A stretch of DNA of 30,939 bases from Priapulus caudatus (Eukaryota > Priapulida > Priapulimorpha > Priapulimorphida > Priapulidae). The first letter of the stretch is position 1, and every line of letters starts with the position of its first letter. Below the pieces are notes generated by a model that saw only the letters and a list, made by a program, of their open reading frames with translations, was not told the DNA's origin and searched no databases. Made by a program: the position numbers and the translations under genes. The stretch covers positions 93,491-124,429 of the forward strand of contig NW_014577769.1 of NCBI RefSeq assembly GCF_000485595.1, written 5' to 3'. Positions 10,493-21,500 of the stretch are shown here, piece after piece.

Positions 10493-11492
10493 TAATGGGG
10501 CAGTTATTTGCGTGGCGCCGGGATGGACCAGGACAGGGAAATACCGCGTTAACGATCTTGATCCGAAAATAGAAGTCGACCGGACATATGGGAAAGCCGC
10601 GAAGACCGCGTGTTTGATATAACGCTGTAGCTAGTTTTTTATTATATTTTTTTCCAACTATTAGGTTAACCTAATCACACCACACAGGTACGACTCCCGG
10701 AATAATATAATTATAGCGGTCATGTGCGGTGTTGTTTCGTCACCACGTAGATGGCCTAATAGGTTGGGAAAAGGATGCGTACTACACAGCCCCATATAAT
10801 TATCACATTTACAGGGCCGTAGTGCTGTGTGTGTGGGAAGCAAAAGTGTGGTTTGGAGCAAAATTAAAAAATAAGCTGAGCTAATAATCGCAAATAACCA
10901 TAACGTGATTTTTTTGGTCACTAAAGTTATCCGTGAAAGAACTTGTCTCAACGCCACCTTATAATTTTATTCTAAGCTTCTTCATAACAACGCATCATAT
11001 GCATGCAGTGCTTGTTTTCCGATTATCCAAATCTAGTTGCATTCATCGTTCAAGTCTTGGAATCACACATAAGTAACTAACATGTATTAGCGGAGTGGCG
11101 CTGACTTGAAGTACTGCTCAGTCAGTTCGCAATTCGCTCCCTCCTCGCTCGCGCTGGTTGTATTAAAAAACTGTATAAAATTATTAAAGCGTTAGAAAGT
11201 AAATTTTGAAAAATCACTCTCATCTAAAAACCCTTACCACACTTATAGGTGATACTATCACGTCGATCAAGAGCTGCGCCTCCGCTCATACATTATAAGT
11301 CATGAATTTTGGTCCGCGCCCCCCTGCTAGAAATTCTGATCAGCCTACGGCCGCTGCCATTATTACTAATTATTATTATTATTCAAATTAATACTAAGTG
11401 GATCATACAATGAAGCGAGAGAACCATATATGAGAACCTAACGTTGGATCAGGAGTATATAGAGATATACATAGGCTACGGTAATATGGAGA

Positions 11493-11610
11493 GATAATAT
11501 CAGGAGTAGATAATACTAATAATATGGGTTAGTTACTTCCTATTATCTACTCCTGATAATATCAAGAAGCATATAAAGAAGGTCTTCTTTATATGCTTCT
11601 TGATAATATA
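11493..11610. repeat. Two back-to-back hairpins sharing a terminus
   Basis: The first hairpin pairs GATAATATCAGGAGTAGATA (from 11493) with TATCTACTCCTGATAATATC (ending about 11562). The second pairs ATAATATCAAGAAGCATATA with TATATGCTTCTTGATAATAT and ends at 11610. The string GATAATATC at 11555-11563 serves as the right end of one and the left end of the other. Confidence 0.85.
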
Positions 11611-11639
11611 TGAGTAACTACCACTGGATCTCTATAATA

Positions 11640-12140
11640 TACTAACAATATAAATAATAATACTGATGTATGGCCCTATATATAGAGATCACTCAGATCA
11701 GTGCAATTACCAGTCTGAAGAACAATTATACATTGTACATCATAGTATGTACATATATATATATATACATATCGTAACATATATATGATACATACTATAC
11801 TGGTACATAATATACTAGATATCTACTACATATGTACAGTCATATATATATATATAGGTAGCGTATAATGACAAATTGTCATTAACGAATATTAAAATAA
11901 TGAGTTGTGAATAAGAATATTCTGTCAATTATACCTCCTGATATCTATAATATAAATATACATATATATACATATATAATCAGGGAGTGTAATATAGGGA
12001 CCTATATAACACTCTGATATTATAGACATATATACAATATATATATATATCACACTATATTATACTACATATATATATATGTACATTGTACATATATACA
12101 ATGTATATATTGTTCTCAGCTACCAGTCACTGTCACTGAT
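11640..12140. repeat. AT-rich tract with further hairpins
   Basis: This is dominated by (TA)n runs and small palindromes around TGTACAT. It includes a family hairpin at about 11969-12019, pairing ATCAGGGAGTGTAATATAGG with CCTATATAACACTCTGAT. There is no gene. Confidence 0.7.
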
Positions 12141-12600
12141 CTCTATAATATAATCGATTATTTAGGATTGCATGGTGAACGGATCTGGTAGTGGCGGGCA
12201 CCTCGCTCTGCTGTGAACTAGCTTAACTTGATAAATCAAGTGTGCTGGCACGGCTTTTATAGCTGTGTGCATGTTTCGCTTATTCTGCATGCGGCGTTGA
12301 CTTTCTGAACAGTTTGCACACATTTTACTTTTAGTCTGGGAAAGACAACTGACAGTGTTAAATGCCTACTATAGTAGCTGTCATGAAGTTAGCAACAATT
12401 CTATCGGAATCTATTTAGTATGTATAATCAGGGTTAGATACTAACCATTTTGGTTCATTAGTTATAGCCACTAATTCAACGCAATTCCTACGCAATTCTG
12501 AATAACTCGATAAGTAATTCGTAATTAGTTAGCACAATGCATATGTCAAATCAGGGAGTCCGACAGTAAATCAGGCAGATGGGGTCGTTGTCGTATTAGG

Positions 12601-12623
12601 CACAGGCACTTCAAGTGCCTGTG
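12601..12623. mobile_element. 23-bp palindrome between 8-bp direct repeats
   Basis: A palindrome, CACAGGCACTT-C-AAGTGCCTGTG, sits between two exact copies of GTATTAGG (12593-12600 and 12624-12631). The matching place in the right arm of the host element has a single GTATCAGG and no palindrome. An 8-bp duplication is typical of hAT transposition, so this may be an extreme deletion derivative or a fused-end remnant. Confidence 0.65.
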
Positions 12624-12704
12624 GTATTAGGTACTACAGATATATGTACCCGAGGTACTTTTAGGTTGTTTAGTATTATGTTTATATTTTTGTATGAGGT
12701 ATGT

Positions 12705-13040
12705 TTAGGGTTAGGGTTAGGGTTAACCTGTATGATACAGGCGGTATATGTTCCGCTTCACTATACACTATGTACCGCCTGTACGCGAGCTCAACCCTGG
12801 CGTTTCGCAAGCCTCGTTATCGATCAGGCAACTTGAATAACTGGAGAAATGACGTCAGGCAAAAGCCTGCTCGCTGATTGGCTGATTGGCCCGTTACAGC
12901 TCTCTGATTGGGCGCAATCATTTAATTCTTGTTTCGCGAAGCAGGCTGAAGAAGCAAGGGGTACAGGCGGTGAAGTGTAGTGAAGCGGAACCGGAACCGC
13001 CTGTATCATACAGGTTAGGGTTAGTGTTAGGGTTAGGGTA
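12705..13040. repeat. Interrupted TTAGGG (telomere-type) array
   Basis: Three TTAGGG units plus TTA lie at 12705-12725, and TAGGGTTAGTGTTAGGGTTAGGG lies to the right of the inner element, on the same strand. Removing the inner element joins them into one array of about seven units. It is interstitial, not a chromosome end. Confidence 0.85.
12726..13015. mobile_element. Inner MITE inserted in TTAGGG array
   Basis: The ends are ACCTGTATGATACAGGCGGT and its inverse ACCGCCTGTATCATACAGGT, with further inverted similarity (TTCCGCTTCACTA...TAGTGAAGCGGAA). Flanking TA or TTA on both sides fits a TA/TTA duplication. There are no genes within. Confidence 0.8.
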
Positions 13041-13302
13041 CACTTCTGTAGTACAAGTCTGGTACACTTTGTGTATACATATATGTACCTCGGGTACATA
13101 TCTGTAGTACCTGATACGACAACGACCCCTTGAGCGTAAATCAGGGAGTATTTGACTCCGGACTCGCGTTAATTTCACACCCTGTATTTGAATCTACTAT
13201 GCCAATTATATCGATTGGCATAACGTTTTATTCTGTGATTACAGAGAAATAAAATTAAGCAGTAAAGTTATTTCTTGAAGACAACAATGTGATGGTTTTC
13301 AG

Positions 13303-13463
13303 AATGTGGAGCCCTGCATGTGCAGGTCTACTGGCTTACATGTTACATCTTCAATCTGGTACTGTATCATGTAGGCTTGACATCACAACAGCTCATTGAC
13401 ACTGACTATATGCTTCAGAGCAAGGATCCTGACTACAACGCAGACGTTTGCCTTGCCAAGTAG
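13303..13463 (+). CDS. Possible terminal exon of an unknown upstream gene
   Basis: A TTTTCAG acceptor at 13302 is followed by about 52 stop-free codons. They include a hydrophobic stretch (VQVYWLTCYIFNLVLYHVGL) and a polar tail ending NADVCLAK, with a TAG at 13461-13463. I do not recognise the protein. The stop lies only 16 bp before the HEXD start codon, so alternatively this is simply HEXD 5' UTR. A frame this long could arise by chance. Confidence 0.25.
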
Positions 13464-13479
13464 TTGAAGCCAAGTTACA

Positions 13480-13583
13480 ATGTGGAGGTCTTTGAAGATA
13501 CATGTGCGAGATCTCACACGATGCAAATTGAAAACTTTTATCATTCTGCCACTGATATTTGCGTTGGCAATTCTAATTATCTG
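13480..13583 (+). CDS. HEXD: HEXD exon 1, signal-anchor exon
   Basis: This exon encodes a basic start ([18 protein letters not shown]) followed by a hydrophobic stretch ([16 protein letters not shown]), then a GTAGGT donor after TG. The TG joins the first base of exon 2 to make Trp. The basic-then-hydrophobic layout without a clear cleavage site suggests a type II membrane anchor. Phase agreement with exon 2 across the gap-containing intron supports the assignment. Confidence 0.75.
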
Positions 13584-15478
13584 GTAGGTATTATCATGGG
13601 CAACGTATATGGATGCACCAACTTACTTAATTACTTTACTTAAAGCCGCACAATGCGCATCCAAACGCTAATTTCTCCAGTACTAAAACTAGCAAATACT
13701 TCGTGGCATATGCATAATCACACTACCTTATGACAAAATAAACTCTAGTTCCTCCCATTTCACTGCACGTTGTCTTATAAAAAGTATTTTGAAAATACCT
13801 CCAATGTTGTTGAAATTCTCCAATGTTGTTGACAGTTTCCCCAATCCCCAAGCAACCGTGCAGCGGTGCTGCGGTACAGCGGTACGGGCGCAGCAAAGAT
13901 AAAAACATGTGACGTCACGTCGTCACCACTTCCGAGGCTATATTGTTTGGCAAACAGTCGGCGTTTGCGCCAGAACGTTTGCGCCAGAATGCCAGTTTTC
14001 TCANNNNNNNNNNTATCTCAAGAGAAGCTTATAATTTATTTATGATATAATTTAATGTTTGTATTGTACCCCAAAGTACTTTCCGATATATTGAACCGTA
14101 CCCAAGGTACCCTCCGATAATACCCTGGGGGACATACACCCTATCTCAAGAGAAGCTTATAATTTATTTATGATATAATTTAATGTTTGTAATGTATAAT
14201 CATAGTATATTAGATCAAGGCGTTCACAGCCTTAATTGTCTGTCAGCACCAAAACAGCACTATTGCACTAGCTGATTAAATAGCTAGTGTATTTTAACAA
14301 TTTTCCAGCTATGTAAATTGAGGAATGATTTCGTTTGGTTAGGCTACATGGAGAGGGTGTGGATACAGCCATGCCATATGAACGTCAGAGCAAAAGGTAC
14401 TTGCCAGAAGCCAGTGTCAAATATGAAAATCAACATCGGTACGTAATGTAACACACAGACATGCATACATGATCAAAAAAAATGTTTAACCATGTAGTTG
14501 TTCTGTAGTAAATTGTCATAATTACATCTTGATTACATGTATCACGATCACTAATTGCTTATAATAATTATTTAATGATGAACTTATTATTTATTGTGGA
14601 TATCCTGCACAAGGTACATAATTGAGCATTTATTCTATGTGAGTGTACCTAATTTGTCTCACAGGTTGGTTCATCTAGACTTAAAAGGGGCACCGCCAAA
14701 GATTTCTTACTATGAACAGGTATTAATTTTTACAAATTGTTTCAATCCTGTGACAGGTAACGTGTAATTAGCACACATCGACCTAAGGAATGATATAATG
14801 AGAGAAGTAATAAATTATGTAGAGTTAAAGTTTAATTGGAAGGTAATGTTCATGTAGCATAGGAAATATAAGTCACTAGCACACACGTGTTGTTATGACA
14901 TAGAATATGAGTTTATAGGTCGAGAGAATGCAGCAGATGGTATGTGGACAATAGCACAAATTACTATTAGGGTTTATTGCCTTGCCTTTTCTGCTAAGTA
15001 CCATACAAATAACGTTTACAAACGTTTACAAATAATCTATGCTAATATTAAGATTTAAGTGGCTGACAAAAATTAATTTTGGGGAATTTTAAACAGAATT
15101 TTTCTGTTAAAACTTGTGGTATCCATCGTTCTGTATGCACAGATGGTAGTGACTGACTGGATAAATAAATTCCTATATGATGAGAGAGAGATGAGAAACA
15201 TGTCATAACATAGTATCAGGAGTAATGTAATATAGGATCCTATATTATCTTACTCCTGATAGTATCTGTATATATGCCTCTTTTTTCCGCCTTGCAGAGA
15301 TCTGTAGCTCGTACGCACATATATGGCACATACATTGAGCTCATGTCAAACTGCTTAAATTTCAGCTGTTCCCTCTGCTGAGGGAGTTTGGTGCAACTGG
15401 CTTGCTAGTGGAGTGGGAGGATGTGTTTCCGTACTGGGGAGATTTGCAGCTGCTGGCTGCACCACATGCATATAGGTG

Positions 15479-15510
<32 letters not shown>

Positions 15511-18500
15511 TGCGCACGCGCGTGTGCATGTGTGTGTGTCACTTCCTTAGATCAGTCCTTTTGACATGTCTGCAGCTCTGCTAATTATGTTATTTAAATG
15601 GAGACCTTAATTCTGTTATCTTTCTGTATAAAAAAAAGGTCATAACTAACAATCAGACCCACTAGATGGTGGTCTGACTTGTTACAGTCTTCCACAGTCA
15701 AACAGGTCTGTGTTAGTGGACACATCTATCAAATGAACACCTGTCTATAAAGGACAATTTTAGTTGTTCCTTTCTGCAACACTTACACAGTAAAACGATC
15801 TCTATATTATAGGTATCTGTCTATAATTTTATAACACATGAGGTTTCCCTTGATTGATCCTTCTATACATTTTTGACTGCATTTATGCACCTCCAGTAAA
15901 CTAGCATGCATTTCTGTTTTCCTATTTAATATGCAACTATTAAATATTTCTGGTATATATGTATCCTGGATGTAACTGGTGATGTATCATTTATTTTGTA
16001 GTAATGTAGAAGTAGCAAAGATGCTGCAACTTGCAGAAGACAACAAACTGGAAGTAATTCCTCTGGTGCAGACGTTTGGTCACTTTGAGGTGAGTTATCT
16101 ACTCTACAACCTACATTCTGACCACCATAGGTTATCCAAAGTTTTGCTTAGTATTTCTAAAATACTAAAGTTAAAAGAAAAATGCGACATCTCATGTTCA
16201 TATCTAATAATTTTGTAACTAACTCAACTGTTTATTGACTGATTTGTTTTTAGCTCATCTGACATAGTCAGATGCAGCTTGTAGAATCGCATGATTGTCC
16301 GTGCATGCGTCCGTCCGTCCGTCCGTCCATCCGTGCGTCCGTCAACAGTTGGGCACAAATCTAAACTGCTCAACGTACGGGCACGATATTTGGGACGTGG
16401 GGGGGTAATCCGAAAACGAGTTGGAATGTCGAAGCTGGGGGTCAAAGGTCAAGAGGTGTAAAAGAAGGGGGAACATTCCCTCCTTAACTTAAAGTATAGG
16501 AAGGAAATGCAGAATTGCGGCACAAATCTAAACGGCTCGACCTAGGCTCGTGATAGTTGGTGTATAGCATCATGGTAGGAAAAGCCATCACTGTGCCAAA
16601 ATTGGAGGTCACAGGTCAATGGGGCACGGGGCAGATTTTAGACATTTTCTGAGGACATGGTCTGACGGAGCGATTGAAAAACTTTTTTGTTTCAGCAGTG
16701 ACCTAGCATTTTTATGGCTTTATTGAAAAGACCATGAAATGTACTTTCTGCTGACATGCGAAGAGTAAGTGACGGATAACCTTTTGACCCTCAAGAGGAG
16801 GGTTAAACATGGATTTGTTGACTGTTAACAAAGGACTGAACTGCTTTTGCTATTGTGGATGTGAGGCTACACTTGCACAGTTCAATTGCAAAGGCAAATG
16901 TTTGTTGAACAAAGTTTACGCTCCTTAAATCATATTATTTTCTAAAGCAGTCTGTATTAGCACCCTGAGTAGCACCCTGTATTAGCACACTGTAATGAAC
17001 CCTTAATGCTCACATGGGTAGGCAAAAACATGGGGGCAGCCCATTTCGCATGCATGGGGGTGAACTGGCACTATTCTAATCATAATTATTGCCTGGCAAC
17101 CTGCAATGCAAATGTGTTAACTCACAGCTGAGCAAAATTCTCGCCTGCCTGAATATACTTGGATTTCAGCAACTCAATGGAGTGAGGTTATCACGCCCGA
17201 AGGGTGATGCTCTTTGCTTATTGAATGAAACTTGCAAGCGCCAGCTCCGCGGCAATGCTTTTGCTGATTAGAGACCCTTCACCCGCACCTCCCCCACTCT
17301 CCCCCCCACACCACTAAGTTGCGCTCGACGCATATCCATGATAACATGCTAATATAGCGAAGTCATTAAAGTTTACACAGCTGTATCTTTATTACTGAAC
17401 TACCGGTATAGCAAAGCCTAGCTATCATGGATTTTAGATCTGTATTAGTAATATCCTAGATATATGCTCTGAGCGCGAACGCGGTGATGGGAGGGTGCTC
17501 TTCATTCGTTTGCCAGTGAGTTTAGCATCAGAACATCTGCCTTCAGTTGAGCGCTGTCGCTCTGCGGCACTTGTTTAAGAATGATGGGAGAAGAACCCTC
17601 TAAAAGAAGGGTAAAGGAGAATGAATAATTCATATATGTCCTAATGTTTTACAATTGAGCAACGCACGTAAATTGTTTAATGCGAGATAGTCGATAATGA
17701 TTACTATCATGAATATATGTATAGACATATTATATACATATATATTATATTCATACGTTTATGTTGTGAGTGGAGCAATGGTGTTCTCTGGATTACACAA
17801 CCATGCTGTGTATTGTAGTTTGTGTTAAAGCATGACAAATTCAGGCCACTTCGGGAAGTAGAGAGTTACCCTAATGCCCTCTGTCCATCCAGAACAGGTA
17901 GGTGCGAATTTGTCTAATTGTGTGATACCATCTGATAGGGTCCCATTATTATTGATTCTCCTATAATTTCTGTGTGTACTGTGATACACCAGTTTTACAT
18001 TTTGAAAGGCACACATTAAACCATGTTTGTGATTTAAATGAAGTTTTATAGCTATGTTTTTAATAACCATGTTCATAATTTATCTGATATTTGTTTATAA
18101 TTTCAAATTTTAGAGTCATTAAATGTTGTCAAGGCTATGATAAGCCAGCTTCTACAGCTTCACCCAAACTCAAAGTTTGTGCACATCGGTGCTGATGAGG
18201 TGAGATATGCGCATTATGTTGTCTGCTGTTCTTATATTATGTTAATTATCTGCTATTAATTATGAATATATATAGCTGCTTAATTAGCATCTGTTATGTA
18301 AGTTGCTCATCGTCACTAATTTATGTTTAATTAAATTGTGACTGTAACGTGTTAACGCACCAGATGTCAGTACTAAGGTACCAGATGTCAGGGGAAATGA
18401 CTGCATGCATCTGCCTTGGTATACGTGAACTGCTGATGTTGTACTTCTGCCGAGGTTTTGACGCAAGTTCGTACGTAGGTGTGGCACTTGGGAAAATGCA

Positions 18501-21500
18501 GTAAATGCCAAGAGCGAATGCAGAGTGAATCCAAAACAAAGGAGCATCTTTTCCTGGATCATGTGAAATCTGTGGCAAACTATACACTCGGCAAACATCC
18601 TTCCGTCAAGGTTATCATGTGGGATGACATGTTCAGGTCTATGGATATAGATCTTATTAGAGGTGTGAATAATTTGAGGCTTGTATGCAGTATTTTATGT
18701 CAGCAAAAACTCATTTAGTGGCAGATCAGCCATGCCAATGCATTTGTAAGAAATACTGATATATATTACCTTGCAGAATCTAGACTTGAAAGTTTGGTTG
18801 AGCCAATGATATGGCACTACTTACCAGAATTCAGGATATCCTTGGGTATGTATATATATTTAAACTAATAAACATAATAAGTGGGCATCATCATCATATA
18901 TAATGGTATATTTACTATTGAGTTATATATTGTGTCATTTTATTTATTTTATTTTATTTTATTGTGTTGTATTATATTGTAGTGTATGGTATTGTATTGT
19001 ATTGTATTTATGTTTATTGTGATGTCGCTGTTTGTGCAATGTTTTTAATGTGCTAAAAATTCCAAGTTGAACTTGACTACTTGTGATATCCAGTGTCTGG
19101 ATCCTAATTTCATAATCAGTATAATCTCCTATCCTATGCAATATCCCTCAATCTACATAAGATTAACTTCTGCCGTAATACAGCTTACCTAACTCGTTCT
19201 TAGCCCATTTGTGTTTTTTATTATTATAGATTTATTGGACAAGTATTCCAGTATTTTTCCATCTATCTGGGCTGCGTCTTCATTCAAAGGTGCTACTGGT
19301 CCCCGGCAGGTCATCACGAGTATAAACCACCATCTCTACAACCACCGCTCTTGGATCAAATTTCTCATTGGTGGCAAGCGACTGTCAAAGTTCAAGACAT
19401 TCCGTGGTTATGCCATAACAGGCTGGCAAAGGTACTGGAGTATAGTACTATGTAATACATAATAATACTGAATAATATGTTTTTAATAACCTTTGCAGTT
19501 GTTTCATGAATACTATGTCGTTCATGAATGCTCATAACTGTAGACAGTCTTGTGATTATAGTATATACTGTGTTTGTTCTGAATGTTATGTTTCACGATA
19601 AAGGTATCTAGGTAGGAGCACAAGTTTCTAGAAAAGGTGGCAGCTAGGGGCAACTATTGGCCTATTAGTTGGGCTAATTATACTATTGCGGAGCTAAAAT
19701 ACTATTACCCATAGTATAGTACCCCTATACCCACAATCATTTAAAAACTTGTGATTCTATTGTGATGCTAGCGATGTATTATGAAATTGTGTATTATAGT
19801 GTTATAACACGTGTATGTTATCATTGACTCTATGTAATATTGGTAATTGATAATATTGGCATAATTGCTAGATTAGTACCGAAATTCGATGCACAAAGTC
19901 GTGCATAGCAAGTAAGCTAGTTGAGTAGACCGTGTTTAGATGCCTGGTGACCGATTTAATTATTTAAAACTGATGGAGATATCAGTAATGGCTTTCAGGC
20001 ATATATACATGCGAAGACACATGCATAGTAGTAAGTGAACTAACATGGTGTTTTTGCCATTATTCAGTGAAATATCGGTAATACTGTAATAGTTATCCAT
20101 ATTTTACTTTGCCATCGATGCATTGCTATTGAGCCAAACACTATTGCAGTTAATTGGTAGTTCAGTGAATCCCTACGCTCCTATAATGATATCTAATAGT
20201 TATCATCCTTCCTGGCCAGATAGGCTCTTACCTGTACCTATAAAACATATTCATGATACACAAGGTTCACAGCAAACAAGCCTATTGCTTATAGCTATAG
20301 GTAGGATGTTGTGGGAAGGAGACTGTCAGTAGCTAGAGATAGGGGTGTGTAGAATGATGTTATATACATCAGTACATGCGCGTACAGGTGGGTGTGTGAT
20401 TTAATGGACATCGGTAGTGATTGTATGATGCATCTTTACACATTCTGCTGTTTATAGATGGGTGCTATTACAGGTATGACCATTATGCCACCCTGTGTGA
20501 GTTACTACCAGAAGCTATCCCATCCTTGTTCGTCTGCCTCCAGACTCTGAAAAATGGTAGGTTATCTATCATATCAGTTTTTCGTAATTATGAGGATGAA
20601 CATTTCTGTAAGCTCCAATAGTTAGTAAAGTGCTTATATAAATAGTAGTATATAGTAATTTCTGTGTGTCTTGTATTATTTGATCTTGTACTATTCTGTA
20701 GGTCAGTCTTGTCTGATTTCTCTTAGGTGAGTTCACCGATCAGATGCATTCTTCCATATCCCGAAAACTTGGATTCTCAGAACCTGTTGAACTAGAGGTC
20801 TATCCAAGGTAAACTCAGGTGTTCAATTTTTTTAGGGTATAACAAAAAACGCTTGAGACACGTGTGGTAAAAATGTATACCCTTCATCTAGCATTGATCA
20901 CAATCTTAACCAGTTTTGACTACTATTTGGTTTATTGCAGGCCAAAACCTGTACCCAAAGCACTTAGTTTCCCAGGCCAAGAAATCTACAGAGGGTGCAT
21001 GATGCTAGCCAACTACAAAGTGAACCTGCAGAGATTGTTGGAACATGATATGTAAATAGATTTATCTATATTAGATGGACGGACTTTTACTTAGAAAGAG
21101 ATTAGTGTTGTCATCCTTCTTAATTAAAGGGAGATACGTAAATCTGATTTTCTTGTGATGCGAGTGGAGGCTGGCCTATAAGCATTAATTTTATTATTTA
21201 TAATGACACTATTATTTTACTCATGCTCAGATGTCAGGACACTGATAGCAAACTTATGGTTTAGAAATAATTCTGTTAAAATCTGTGCATAAATATTTCT
21301 GTAGTAAATGGAAGAGTGGTGTTGATCAAGGGTAATGACTATATAGGTCTCTAATATATTTTGCACACATCTGTAAAAGCAAAATTAGCTCGGCAACATC
21401 ATTTGATCGTTGGTAACGACGTATTCACAAAGTGAGCGTTCGCATAAGCTTCCAGGTACAGGTAACTAATACATGCAGGACTTCATATAATGTTTATTCA

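Larger units (their letters stand above)
12581..13129. mobile_element. Composite inverted-repeat element with TTAGGG core
   Basis: Outer ends are exact inverted copies, GGGGTCGTTGTCGTAT and ATACGACAACGACCCC, continuing as GGTACTACAGATAT...GTACCCGAGGTAC with one insertion in the left arm. Inside the arms is a short TTAGGG array, itself split by a second inverted-repeat element (12726-13015). There is no coding capacity, so this is a non-autonomous element that has acted as a target at least twice. The superfamily is unknown. Confidence 0.8.

Noticed and set aside
10661-10957. 98-codon minus-strand frame with a hydrophobic stretch
   Set aside because: Could suggest a membrane protein, but the length is within chance and no homologous family is recognised.
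12705-12722. TTAGGG units as a true telomere
   Set aside because: Only about seven units, interrupted and flanked on both sides by unique sequence and transposon ends.
17089-17271. 60-codon frame in HEXD intron 5 as an extra exon
   Set aside because: Exons 5 and 6 join in phase and match HEXD continuously (FGHFE then FVLKHDKF), leaving no room for it.
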